Assembly (NCBI GenBank): GCA_902825875.1
Contig: CADECP010000007.1
Span: forward strand, 1 to 64,000
Direction of reading: 5' to 3'
From: an uncultured Acidobacteriota bacterium
GTDB taxonomy: Bacteria > Acidobacteriota > Blastocatellia > RBC074
Length of the DNA stretch: 64,000 nt
Part shown: positions 53,935 through 63,145 of the stretch, piece by piece
Layout of the letters: every line of letters begins with the position of its first letter
Numbering within the stretch: the stretch's first letter is position 1
Program-made: the position numbers and the translations under genes
The notes under the pieces: model-generated
What the model was told of the DNA's origin: nothing
The model's input: only the letters and a program-made list of their open reading frames with translations
Databases searched by the model: none

Positions 53935-56900
53935 ATGTTCCATCCACGCCAAATCAGAAATTGTTTTGTGGGATTGATTGGCGCTGTTTTGCTGCTGCTG
54001 ACGGCGACAACGTTCGCGCAAGACGTTTTGCAATCCGGCCAAACCGTCGAGCGCCAGTTGCGCGACGGTGAAACTCATTCGTTTCAGGTTCGCCTGCAAG
54101 CCGGAGAGTTTTTGCGCGTGTCGGCAATGCAGATTGGAATTGATCTACGACTTCGCCTGCTTGACCAATCAAACCAAACGCTCAGCGAAAGTGACGTTAT
54201 GAACAGTTCGCAGGGAGCCGAAATCGTCGCCGTCATTGCCGAACAACCTTGCGTCGTGCGAATTGAAATCGCTGCGGACGAGGCGGTTCCTTCCGGCAAC
54301 TATCAACTGAAGCTCGAAGCTCTGCGACCGGCGACAGAAGCAGACCGGCAATGGATGACGGCTTTCAAAACAAGCCAGGAAGCGATTCAGCTTCGCGCCA
54401 AACAGACAACAGAAAATCAGGAGCAGGCTGTCGCTCGGTTCGCTGACGCCTTACGAATCTGGCAAGTGATGGACGACTCGTTGATGGTCGCGCACACGCT
54501 GTTTTATCTGGCGTCCGGGTACAGACGGTTGGGACAGACTCAGCACGCGCTGGTGTATTACAGCTATTTGACCGAACTGGCGCGCGCTCACACGGAATGG
54601 CGCGAACTGCCGTCGGCGCTGGGCGGATTGGCCAATGTCATGTTGGAACTCGGCGAACAGCGCAAAGCTTTGGTGTATTTGAATCAGGCGCTCGGCGAAT
54701 GGCGCGCGTTCAACGACGCCGCAGGCGAAGCGCAAACTCTGGTTGTGCTCGGCACGGCTTACACGCAAATTGGCGAATCGCGGCAGGCGCTGGCGCAATA
54801 CGATCAGGCGTTGAAGTTGTGGCGAAATTTGAACAACCGTTCCGAGTTGGCCGACGCGCTGCTCAGTTTGGGGCTGACTTATGACAATCTGGGCGAGTGG
54901 CAAAAATCGCTGGAAGCCGCGACTCAGGCGCGCGCGCTGTATCAACAGATCAACAACCCCGAAGGCGAAGCCGTTGCGCTGAACAATCTGGGGTTGGTGT
55001 ATGTAAGGCTGGGCGAATTTGGCCGCGCGCTGGATTTGTACAATCAAGCCATCGGTTTGTGGCGCAAGCTCGGCGACCGCCGCGAAGAGGCGAACACGCT
55101 CAGCAATCTCGGTTTTGCCGAAGCACAGCAAAACAATCTGGCCAAAGCCTTGTCGGCGTACCAGCAATCGTTGCCGTTGTGGCGACAGGCAGGCGACCGC
55201 CGAGGTGAAGCGCGCGCAATGCAATGGCTTGGCGAATTGCAGGCGCAAATGGGCGACGCGAAAAAAGCTTTGGAGCATTTCCAACAAGCATTGCCGCTGT
55301 TTCAAACCGCTGGCGACCGATTGCGCGAAGCCGAAACGCTGACCAGCCTGGGCAAAGTCATTTTGTCGCAAGGCGACGCTGCAAAAGCCAAAGAGCAATT
55401 TACGTTGGCAGCGTCCATCTTGACGGAACTTGGCAATCGCGCAGGCGAAGCTCAGGCTTTGTTTGGATTGGCCCAGGCCGAGCGCAAACTTGGCCGATTG
55501 GCGGAATCGCGCCGCTTGATTGAATCGGCTTTGGCCAACGTCGAAGCCGTTCGCTCCGAAGTCGGCAGCCAGCAATTTCGTGCTTCGTTTTTGGCGACAG
55601 TGCAGCGGCTGTATGAATTCAATCTGGATTTGTTGATGCAATTGCATCGCGCGCAACCGACGGCTGGGTTTGAGGCTCTGGCGCTGGAAGCCAGCGAACG
55701 GGCGCGAGCGCGCAGCCTGTTGGAGCAACTGACCGAATCGCGCGCGGACATTCGTCGCGGAGTTGATGCCAATTTGCTGGCGCGTGAACGCGAGTTGACG
55801 CAATTGTTGAACACCAAAGCGCAACGCCTGTCGCAACTTTCGCAACGCGCCAGCGATAAACAGTGGCGCGAATTGCAGCAGGAACTTCGCCAACTGGAAG
55901 ACGAGTATCAGCAAGTGCAAACCAAAATTCGCCAGACCAGCCCGCATTATGCGGCGCTTACTCAGCCGCAACCGTTGCGTTTGGCGGAGATTCAATCCTT
56001 ACTCGACGCCGACACCTTGCTGCTGGAATACGCGCTGGGCGAAGAGCGCAGTTATCTGTGGGCGGTCAGCGCAACGGGCGTCACCAGTTACGAATTGCCC
56101 AAACGGTCGGCAATCGAAACCCCCGCCAAAAGCGTCGGCAAGTTGTTGAACGCTCGCGCCGTTCGATTGCGAGGCGAAACAACCGCCGCGCGCTCTGAAC
56201 GAATCGCCCAAGCCGACACGCAATTGCAGATCGCCGCCCGCCAGTTAAGCGAGTGGTTGCTGGCCCCGGCTGCCGCTGAACTTGGCGACAAACGATTGCT
56301 GATCGTTCCCGACGGCGCGTTGCAGTACGTGCCGTTTTCGATGCTTCCCATAAATCCGCAATCCGCAATCCGCAATCCGCAATGGGAAGAGCCGTTGATT
56401 GTAAAGCATGAGTTGGTGACGTTGCCTTCGGCGTCAACGTTGGCAGTGATGCGACGGGAACTAGCCGGACGCCAACCTGCGCCGAAGCAATTGGCAATCT
56501 TTGCCGATCCGGTGTTTGACGAAAACGACGACCGGCTGAAAGCAAAAACGGCGTTGAAAGGCGGCCAAAAAACGGATGCAACTTCGTCGCCTGCCGCTGA
56601 ACTCATCGCTTCAGCACGTAGCATCGTTCACGAAGACCTGGAATCCCAAGCTGCCGACCGCCGAATGGTGATCCCTCGTTTGCCGTTCACGCGCCAGGAA
56701 GCCGAGCGCATTTTGGCAACGATGCCGACCGGCGTGAATTCGAGCGCGAATCTGAAAGCTACGGGGTTCAATGCCAGTCGCGTTTTGGCGACCAGCGCGG
56801 AACTTGGACAGTACCGCTACCTGCATTTCGCCACGCACGGAGTTCTGGACACTGAACGCGCCAATTTGTCTGCGCTGTTGCTGTCGCTGGTGGATGAAAC

Positions 56901-57273
56901 CGGAAAACCGCAGGACGGTTTTTTGCGAGCTTATGACATTTACAACCTGTCGCTGTCGGCGGACTTGGTTGTGCTGAGCGCCTGCCAAACGGGACTGGGC
57001 AAAGAATACAAAGGCGAAGGCCTGGTCGGATTGACGCGCGGATTTATGTACGCCGGAGCCGCTCGCGTCGTCGTCAGTTTGTGGAGCGTCAACGACCGCG
57101 CGACTTCAGAATTGATGGCAAAGTTCTATCAAAAGATGTTGCCCAAAAACGCAGAAGCTGGGGAACGCCCGGCAGCGGCGCTTCGCAGCGCACAAATCGA
57201 AATGTGGAAGCAGAAGCAATGGACTGCGCCTTATTTTTGGGCGGCGTTCGTGCTGCAAGGCGAGTGGAAATAA
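53935..57273 (+). CDS. Secreted TPR-CHAT protease (paralogue 2)
   Basis: 1,112 residues with a signal peptide (about 1-28, TTFAQ). A PPC-like beta domain (about 33-125), about ten TPR units (about 175-540, for example LNNLGLVYVRLGEFGRALDLY), a coiled spacer (LTQLLNTKAQRLSQL), and a CHAT domain (about 790-1110) with H968 (HFATHG) and C1017 (LSACQTG). It is collinear with the copy at 48670, including VSLW-VND-ATSEL near the end. No strong ribosome site. The TPRs probably bind a partner that activates the peptidase (inference). Confidence 0.9.
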   Translation: MFHPRQIRNCFVGLIGAVLLLLTATTFAQDVLQSGQTVERQLRDGETHSFQVRLQAGEFLRVSAMQIGIDLRLRLLDQSNQTLSESDVMNSSQGAEIVAVIAEQPCVVRIEIAADEAVPSGNYQLKLEALRPATEADRQWMTAFKTSQEAIQLRAKQTTENQEQAVARFADALRIWQVMDDSLMVAHTLFYLASGYRRLGQTQHALVYYSYLTELARAHTEWRELPSALGGLANVMLELGEQRKALVYLNQALGEWRAFNDAAGEAQTLVVLGTAYTQIGESRQALAQYDQALKLWRNLNNRSELADALLSLGLTYDNLGEWQKSLEAATQARALYQQINNPEGEAVALNNLGLVYVRLGEFGRALDLYNQAIGLWRKLGDRREEANTLSNLGFAEAQQNNLAKALSAYQQSLPLWRQAGDRRGEARAMQWLGELQAQMGDAKKALEHFQQALPLFQTAGDRLREAETLTSLGKVILSQGDAAKAKEQFTLAASILTELGNRAGEAQALFGLAQAERKLGRLAESRRLIESALANVEAVRSEVGSQQFRASFLATVQRLYEFNLDLLMQLHRAQPTAGFEALALEASERARARSLLEQLTESRADIRRGVDANLLARERELTQLLNTKAQRLSQLSQRASDKQWRELQQELRQLEDEYQQVQTKIRQTSPHYAALTQPQPLRLAEIQSLLDADTLLLEYALGEERSYLWAVSATGVTSYELPKRSAIETPAKSVGKLLNARAVRLRGETTAARSERIAQADTQLQIAARQLSEWLLAPAAAELGDKRLLIVPDGALQYVPFSMLPINPQSAIRNPQWEEPLIVKHELVTLPSASTLAVMRRELAGRQPAPKQLAIFADPVFDENDDRLKAKTALKGGQKTDATSSPAAELIASARSIVHEDLESQAADRRMVIPRLPFTRQEAERILATMPTGVNSSANLKATGFNASRVLATSAELGQYRYLHFATHGVLDTERANLSALLLSLVDETGKPQDGFLRAYDIYNLSLSADLVVLSACQTGLGKEYKGEGLVGLTRGFMYAGAARVVVSLWSVNDRATSELMAKFYQKMLPKNAEAGERPAAALRSAQIEMWKQKQWTAPYFWAAFVLQGEWK
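56353..56383 (+). repeat. Perfect AATCCGC heptamer repeat within the CHAT gene
   Basis: Four perfect AATCCGC units plus AAT. Three heptamers equal seven codons, giving the [10 protein letters not shown] peptide. The site corresponds to the repeat in the paralogue. Confidence 0.88.
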
Positions 57274-57337
57274 TTTGCCTCTTCAGTGAGGAAAAGCGAT
57301 TTCGCTTTACGGTTTATGGAGTGAGAAAGGAAGGTTT

Positions 57338-58264
57338 ATGAAATTTCGCATCGCATTGTTCATCGTCATTTGGTGTTTGGTCGTTCCGGCGTCGGCGTTT
57401 GCCCAAACCAAATCAAAATCTCAGCCGCAGCCAGACGTGGATCGCGGCATTGTCGCCGAAGAATTTTTGAAAGCTCGTCCGGGTGGCAAATCGAACTCAC
57501 AATCTCGGAAAGTTCGGTACGTCAGCAAATCGCCGAAATCCGCCTTGCCCAAAGCTGACGGCGAATTCGCGCAAATCGGGTTGACCGTTTGGCGATTGCG
57601 CCCGGCCAAAGTCAACGACTCCGTGCGTATGATCGTCCAGCAGGGCGAAGACGCCGTCGAATGGACGCCCGAACGAGTTTCCGCCGACACTCCAATGCGG
57701 CAGAACGACCGCATTCGTCTGAGTTTTGAAGCTCCGCAAAACGGATACCTGTACATTATTGACCGCGAACAATATGCCGATGGTTCGTTCGGTCAGCCGG
57801 AATTGATCTTTCCGACTACGCGCACTCGCAGCGGAGACAATCAGGTTTCGGCAGGCCACATCGTCGAGTTACCAGGTCAGGACGACCGTCCGAACTTTTT
57901 CACCATGCGGCCTCGCCGAGCCGATGTTCGCGGCGAAAGTCTGACCGTGATCGTCACGCCGAAACCGCTGGAAGGAATCACCATCGGCGAAAAACCTCTG
58001 GCATTGACCGCCGAACAAGTCGCCAATTGGGAGCAAATCTGGGGCGCTCGCGTCGAACGATTTGAAATGGCCGACGGCGCAGGCAAAACCTGGACGCAAG
58101 CCGAAAAAGAAGCCGGAGCAAGCGCCACGCGGCAATTGACGCAGGAAGACCCGCCGCCCCAAACAATTTACCGTGTCGAGGTGAAGAAGCCCGGCTCGCC
58201 GGTGCTGGTCAATGTCGGATTGCGATATGCGCGTTCGTCGTCTGTACGGAACCGGGAGCAGTAG
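57338..58264 (+). CDS. Secreted DUF4384-like protein
   Basis: 308 residues with a signal peptide (about 1-22, SAFAQ). A DUF4384-like beta domain (about 65-205) has the RIRLSFEAPQNGYLYIIDREQ strand pair, matching FRFNFISPQSGYLYLINEG in the kinase at 45346. The C-terminus is charged, then a YRVEVKKPGSPVLV strand. DUF4384 occurs fused to caspase-like peptidases, which fits its place directly after a CHAT gene. AAAGGAAGG precedes the ATG. Confidence 0.8.
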   Translation: MKFRIALFIVIWCLVVPASAFAQTKSKSQPQPDVDRGIVAEEFLKARPGGKSNSQSRKVRYVSKSPKSALPKADGEFAQIGLTVWRLRPAKVNDSVRMIVQQGEDAVEWTPERVSADTPMRQNDRIRLSFEAPQNGYLYIIDREQYADGSFGQPELIFPTTRTRSGDNQVSAGHIVELPGQDDRPNFFTMRPRRADVRGESLTVIVTPKPLEGITIGEKPLALTAEQVANWEQIWGARVERFEMADGAGKTWTQAEKEAGASATRQLTQEDPPPQTIYRVEVKKPGSPVLVNVGLRYARSSSVRNREQ

Positions 58265-58423
58265 CGACCGGGTTTTCACTCGCCTTTCATCTTTCCCATC
58301 AAAGGCCAAACCCCATCGCTACTGCTTTGGGTTCCGAAACGTCCGTGTTTGCCTCAGCAAAATCGGGGTGCTAACTTCCCTCAGCTTTTCACCACACAAA
58401 CACTTTCGGAGGTTTTCGGATTT

Positions 58424-61400
58424 ATGACGGTCTTTCCGCTTAAGGCTCGCCTTGTTGCATTTTTTTGCGTTGCGTTGTTCACGCTCGGCGCGTTTTCGAT
58501 TTTCCAACACAACTTTTCTGCCGAAGCTCAATCGGCTGGCCAGATTGCCGACGCGACGTTCAAGACGTTGCAATTTCGCTCCATCGGCCCGGCGATCATG
58601 GGCGGGCGCATTGACGATTTCGCCGTGGTCGAAAGCAATCCGAACATCGTTTTTGCCGCTACGGCTTCGGGCGGATTGTGGCGGACGACCAACAATGGCA
58701 CGACGTGGGAACCGCTGTTCGACAACGAAGCCGTCAGCTCCATCGGCGATGTGGACATAGTTCAATCCAACCCCGACGTGATTTGGGTGGGAACCGGCGA
58801 ACCGAACAATCGTCAAAGCTCTTCGTGGGGCAACGGCGTTTACAAATCCACAGACGGCGGCAAATCGTGGACGAATGTCGGATTGAAAGACACGCACCAC
58901 ATCGGACGCATCGTCATTGACCAGAAAAATCCAGACACGGTTTATGTCGCGGCGCTCGGCCATCTGTGGGGAGCGAACCGCGAGCGAGGTTTGTTCAAAA
59001 CTACGGACGGCGGCAAAACCTGGACTCTGGCAAAATTCATCAACGAAGACACAGGCTTCACCGATCTGGCGATGGACCCGACCGATTCCAACACGCTGTA
59101 CGCGGCGGCTTATCAACGGCGTCGGACTGCGTTTGGTTTTCAAGGCGGCGGCGCGGGCAGCGCGTTGTATAAAACCACAGACGGCGGAGCTTCGTGGACA
59201 AAGCTGACCAACGGTTTGCCAGCAGGCGACGCCGGAAGAATCGGTTTGGACGTTTATCGCAAAGACTCAAAAACGGTTTACGCCATTTACGAACACACGA
59301 CCGAAAGCGGTGTTTACCGCTCCGACGACAAAGGCCAAACCTGGAAGAAACAATCCGCGACGAATCCGCGCCCGGCTTATTACAGCCAGATTCGCGTTGA
59401 TCCATCGAACGCCGACCGCGTGTATGTGCTCGGCGCAAGCTGGTACATTTCGGACAACGGCGGCAAGAGTTTTCAATCAAGCCCATTCGGACGCATTCAC
59501 GGCGATTATCACGCGCTGTGGATCAACCCGACAAATTCAAATCACTTGCTGACCGGCACGGACGGCGGCATTCATTTCAGTTACGACAAAGGCCGCACGT
59601 GGGATTTCATCAACACCATCGCGCTGGGGCAGTTTTACGAAGTCGGTTTCGACTTCCGCAAACCTTACTGGGTTTATGGCGGATTGCAAGACAACGGTTC
59701 GTGGGGAGCGCCCGCTTACACTACGAATTCGACCGGAGTCAGCAACGACGAATGGATTCGCGTTGGAGGCGGCGATGGTTTTTATTGCGTGGTTGATCCC
59801 AAAGACCCGAACACCGTTTACACCGAATCGCAGAACGGAAACGTCAACCGGCTGAATCTGGCCAACGGCGAAGCGAAATACATCAAGCCTCAATCCGAAA
59901 CTGGCGAGCGTTATCGCTTCGACTGGAACTCGCCGATTCTGATTTCTCCGCACAACAACCGGCGAATTTATCTGGGCGGCAATCGGCTGTTTATTTCGAA
60001 TGATCGCGGCGACAACTGGACGACCGTCACGCCTGACCTGACCAAAAACATCGCGCGCGACCGGTTGCCGATCTTGGGCGTAGAGGTAAAACCCAACGTG
60101 CTGTCCGGTCACGACGGGCAGGAAAATTACAGCCACATCGTCACCATCGCCGAATCGCCCGCCAAAGAAGGCGTGTTGTGGGCAGGAACCGACGACGGCA
60201 ACGTGCAGGTTTCGCGCGACGGCGGCAAGTCGTGGAAAAACGTGATCGAAAAGATTCCCGGAGTTCCGGCGAATACTTACGTCACGCGAGTGATCGCTTC
60301 GCACGCCGCAGCCGGGCGGGCTTATGTGACCTTCGACGGTCATCGCAACAACGACTTCACGCCGTATGTTTTCGCCACCGAAGATTTCGGCGAGACCTGG
60401 CAAGCCATCACCAACGGTTTGCCGCATCCGGCCAACGTCATACGCGAACATCACCGCAACCAGAATTTGCTGTTTGTCGGAACTGAGTTCGGTTTGTGGG
60501 TGAGTTTCAATCGCGGAGCGTCGTGGCGGCGGTTCAAAAACAATTTGCCGACCGTGCCTGTGGACGATATTCAAATTCATCCGCGCGACAACGATCTGAT
60601 TTTGGCGACTCACGGACGAAGCATTTGGGTGCTGGACGATATGACTCCGCTGGAACAGATGACCGAGACAATCGCCGCCGCCAAAGCTCATTTGTTCGAC
60701 ACGCGGTTGGCAACGATGTGGCGCATTTACAATCACAAAGGCAGCACCGGCCACAAAACATTCATCGCCAGCAATCCGCCGGCTGGAGCGATTATCAGTT
60801 ACCACTTGCGCGAAAAAGCCAAAGACAAAGTCCGGCTGACAGTTCATGACCGCAGCGGCGCTTTGGTGCGCGATTTCGTGGGAACGAACGAAGCCGGCAT
60901 TCAGCGCATGACTTGGGATTGTCGGCATCAATCTCCGCTGCCGGGGCAAACCAGCGGCAACAGCGGATTTGCCGGAGCCTTTCCGCGCGGGCCGCGCGTG
61001 TTGCCCGGAATTTACACCGTCAAATTGGTGGTGGACGGCAAAGAAGTGATGAGCAAACCGCTGACTGTTGAAGAAGACCCGCGCATTCAAACCACGCCAG
61101 CCGACGCCAAATCGCGCGTGGACTTTTTGCTGGCGGTCAACAAATTGCAACGCACCGGAGCCGAAAGCCAAAACCGCGTCAGCGCGTTGAAATCGCAACT
61201 GACTTCGTTGCGAGACAATTTGAACAAACAGGAAACCAAACCCGAAGCGTTGTTGGCCGCCGTCAGCAAAGTGCTGGACGACGTGACTGACGTGCAAAAC
61301 CGGCTGGCTCCGCAAATCAATCGAGTGGGAATGGCTTCGGAAATGGCTGGCCCGGCAGATGCCGCGTCGCTGGCTGCGCAAGATGCCGCCGTGCGAAAAA

Positions 61401-61612
61401 TCGCTCGGCTGTTTGATGAACTGGATTTTTACACCGAACCCGTTTCAGCCAAACAGCGTGCTCGATTGCCACAATTGACGGCGATGCTGAATTCGCTGGT
61501 GGAACAGATCAACAAACTGGTCAGCGACACTGTTCCGTCGCTCAACCGTCAAATCGAAGCCGCCGGATTGTCGCCGCTGAAAGCTGGGGAAACCGTCGCG
61601 CCGGTCAAATGA
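58424..61612 (+). CDS. Large secreted BNR-repeat/sortilin-like beta-propeller protein
   Basis: 1,062 residues from the ATG at 58424 (GGAGG 11 bases upstream). Signal/anchor (about 8-28). Many BNR/Asp-box-type repeats (STDGGKSWTNV; KTTDGGKTWTLA; RDGGKSWKNV) over about 50-740 form VPS10/sortilin-like propellers. A GYVLDD-like strand (SIWVLDDMTPLEQ), an immunoglobulin-like beta region and a helical C-terminal region (about 900-1050) follow. Common in Acidobacteriota as a secreted protein of unknown role. It closes the CHAT locus. Confidence 0.88.
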   Translation: MTVFPLKARLVAFFCVALFTLGAFSIFQHNFSAEAQSAGQIADATFKTLQFRSIGPAIMGGRIDDFAVVESNPNIVFAATASGGLWRTTNNGTTWEPLFDNEAVSSIGDVDIVQSNPDVIWVGTGEPNNRQSSSWGNGVYKSTDGGKSWTNVGLKDTHHIGRIVIDQKNPDTVYVAALGHLWGANRERGLFKTTDGGKTWTLAKFINEDTGFTDLAMDPTDSNTLYAAAYQRRRTAFGFQGGGAGSALYKTTDGGASWTKLTNGLPAGDAGRIGLDVYRKDSKTVYAIYEHTTESGVYRSDDKGQTWKKQSATNPRPAYYSQIRVDPSNADRVYVLGASWYISDNGGKSFQSSPFGRIHGDYHALWINPTNSNHLLTGTDGGIHFSYDKGRTWDFINTIALGQFYEVGFDFRKPYWVYGGLQDNGSWGAPAYTTNSTGVSNDEWIRVGGGDGFYCVVDPKDPNTVYTESQNGNVNRLNLANGEAKYIKPQSETGERYRFDWNSPILISPHNNRRIYLGGNRLFISNDRGDNWTTVTPDLTKNIARDRLPILGVEVKPNVLSGHDGQENYSHIVTIAESPAKEGVLWAGTDDGNVQVSRDGGKSWKNVIEKIPGVPANTYVTRVIASHAAAGRAYVTFDGHRNNDFTPYVFATEDFGETWQAITNGLPHPANVIREHHRNQNLLFVGTEFGLWVSFNRGASWRRFKNNLPTVPVDDIQIHPRDNDLILATHGRSIWVLDDMTPLEQMTETIAAAKAHLFDTRLATMWRIYNHKGSTGHKTFIASNPPAGAIISYHLREKAKDKVRLTVHDRSGALVRDFVGTNEAGIQRMTWDCRHQSPLPGQTSGNSGFAGAFPRGPRVLPGIYTVKLVVDGKEVMSKPLTVEEDPRIQTTPADAKSRVDFLLAVNKLQRTGAESQNRVSALKSQLTSLRDNLNKQETKPEALLAAVSKVLDDVTDVQNRLAPQINRVGMASEMAGPADAASLAAQDAAVRKIARLFDELDFYTEPVSAKQRARLPQLTAMLNSLVEQINKLVSDTVPSLNRQIEAAGLSPLKAGETVAPVK

Positions 61613-61638
61613 CGCAAATCTGCAACCGATAAGAGAAA

Positions 61639-62214
61639 ATGCTGAAAAACTTAAACCTTGTACTCGCTTCCGGTTCGCCCAGACGCTCGGAGTTGTTGCG
61701 CGCCGCCGGAATAGATTTCACCGTTCGCGTCGCCGATGTTGACGAAAAAGTTTTGCCGAATGAATTGCCGCGCGATTACGTCGTGCGGCTTTCACGCGAA
61801 AAAGCTCAGGCCGTAGCTGCTGATGGCGAAATAGTGCTTGGCGCTGATACGACAGTTGTCGTGTTGAATGAAATCATCGGCAAACCCGTTGATGCCAAAG
61901 ACGCCGAACGAATGTTGCGATTGCTGAGCGGCAAATGGCACGAAGTGTTGACAGGCGTTTCACTGGTCAACGACGGCAAGACGACATCCGATGTCGCCGT
62001 CACGCGGGTGAAATTCGCCAAGCTGAGCGACGAAGAAATCGGCTGGTACGTGGCGAGCGGCGAACCAATGGACAAGGCTGGCGCTTACGGCATTCAAGGC
62101 CACGCCTCGCGTTTTATCGAACGCATCGAAGGCAGTTATTCAAATGTGGTGGGATTGCCGGTGCAGATGGTTTACCGGATGTTGGAAAGTCAAAAGGAAA
62201 AAGGCAAAAGTTAA
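61639..62214 (+). CDS. maf: Maf-family nucleotide pyrophosphatase
   Basis: 191 residues, full length. [14 protein letters not shown], a VADVDE segment, VLGADTTVV and the [25 protein letters not shown] motif are those of Maf/YhdE proteins, which hydrolyse dTTP/UTP or modified nucleotides. It is separated from the BNR gene by 26 bp. The gene ends in an A/G-rich repeat that forms the arm of a hairpin with the opposite strand. Confidence 0.95.
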   Translation: MLKNLNLVLASGSPRRSELLRAAGIDFTVRVADVDEKVLPNELPRDYVVRLSREKAQAVAADGEIVLGADTTVVVLNEIIGKPVDAKDAERMLRLLSGKWHEVLTGVSLVNDGKTTSDVAVTRVKFAKLSDEEIGWYVASGEPMDKAGAYGIQGHASRFIERIEGSYSNVVGLPVQMVYRMLESQKEKGKS

Positions 62215-62278
62215 AAGGCAAAAGTTCGGAAGACAGTCTTTCCCACTTTTGCTTTTTGATATTTGCCTTTTGCCTTTT
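62213..62278. terminator. Bidirectional hairpin between maf and ribA
   Basis: AAAAGGCAAAAG (62213-62224) pairs with CTTTTGCCTTTT (62267-62278). The A-rich arm is itself a direct repeat of the preceding 17 bases. It lies between convergent genes. Confidence 0.6.
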
Positions 62279-62286
62279 GATTTCTT

Positions 62287-63048
62287 TCAAAAGATTCCAT
62301 TCAACTGCAACAAATGCCCCATCTTTTCTTTTTTGGTCAGCAGGTATTTGAACGCAGGTTGATTGGCGCTGATTTCCAGCGGGACGCGCTCGACGATTTC
62401 CAGTCCGGCGTTGCGCAGCGCGCGGACTTTGTCCGGGTTGTTCGACATCAATTTCAACCGCTGAGCGCCTAACAGCTTGATGACTTCGGCGCATTGGCCG
62501 TATTCGCGCTGGTCAATTTCAAATCCCAGCCGAACGTTGGCTTCGATGGTGTCTGCGCCTTCGTCCTGCAAGGCATAAGCGGCGATCTTGTTGACGATGC
62601 CAATGCCGCGACCTTCCTGTTGTTGGTAAACGATGATGCCTTTGCCTTCGGACTGGATCAGCTTCATCGCGCGTTGCAATTGAGGGCCGCAATCGCATTT
62701 CAGCGAATGAAACACGTCGCCGGTCAGGCATTGCGAATGAATACGAACCAAGGTTGGTTCTTCAGGGTTGATGTCGCCTTTGACCAGAGCGACGAATTCT
62801 TCATCGCTGTTGGTGCTGCGAAATCCAACGATACGGAAAGCACCGAATTCGGTTGGCAATTTTGCCTCGGCTGCTTTCTGAACCGTGAATCCTGCTGTTG
62901 CTCGGTCTTGCTGTTGTTTCAAACTGTTTTCCTCCTTCAAATATAAACAACCGATGTTGCGCTGGTTCACTGCAATTTCAAACGGACTATAGAAGTCGTC
63001 TGCGCGAATGGTCAACTTCGCCTTTTCGCGCAATTCAAAATAATCCAT
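62287..63048 (-). CDS. ribA: GTP cyclohydrolase II
   Basis: 253 residues. Motifs: [22 protein letters not shown] with the three Zn-binding Cys, [13 protein letters not shown], and [17 protein letters not shown]. It opens GTP to the pyrimidine precursor of riboflavin. An unusual N-terminal extension (about 1-55) precedes the catalytic domain, and no dihydroxybutanone-phosphate synthase domain is attached. The start is not strongly supported by a ribosome site; a later start is possible. Confidence 0.93.
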   Translation of the reverse strand: MDYFELREKAKLTIRADDFYSPFEIAVNQRNIGCLYLKEENSLKQQQDRATAGFTVQKAAEAKLPTEFGAFRIVGFRSTNSDEEFVALVKGDINPEEPTLVRIHSQCLTGDVFHSLKCDCGPQLQRAMKLIQSEGKGIIVYQQQEGRGIGIVNKIAAYALQDEGADTIEANVRLGFEIDQREYGQCAEVIKLLGAQRLKLMSNNPDKVRALRNAGLEIVERVPLEISANQPAFKYLLTKKEKMGHLLQLNGIF

Positions 63049-63145
63049 CGGAGCGGCGCTGGATGTAAGTTACCAAACAAAGGCTGTCCTGGATGTCTGC
63101 GCGACTCTTGAGAAAAACCGGCTCGACCGATATACACGTTGGCAA

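Noticed and set aside
54451-55995. A 514-codon open frame antisense to the TPR part of the second CHAT gene
   Set aside because: It mirrors the TPR repeats and has no recognisable domain.
56353-56383. Short regular repeats as a possible CRISPR array
   Set aside because: Units are 7 nt without spacers and lie within a coding frame; no cas genes are present.
59537-61381. A 614-codon open frame antisense to the BNR-repeat gene
   Set aside because: Its composition (Arg/His/Val-rich, no motif) is that of a shadow of a GC-biased gene; the sense strand has clear repeats and a ribosome site.
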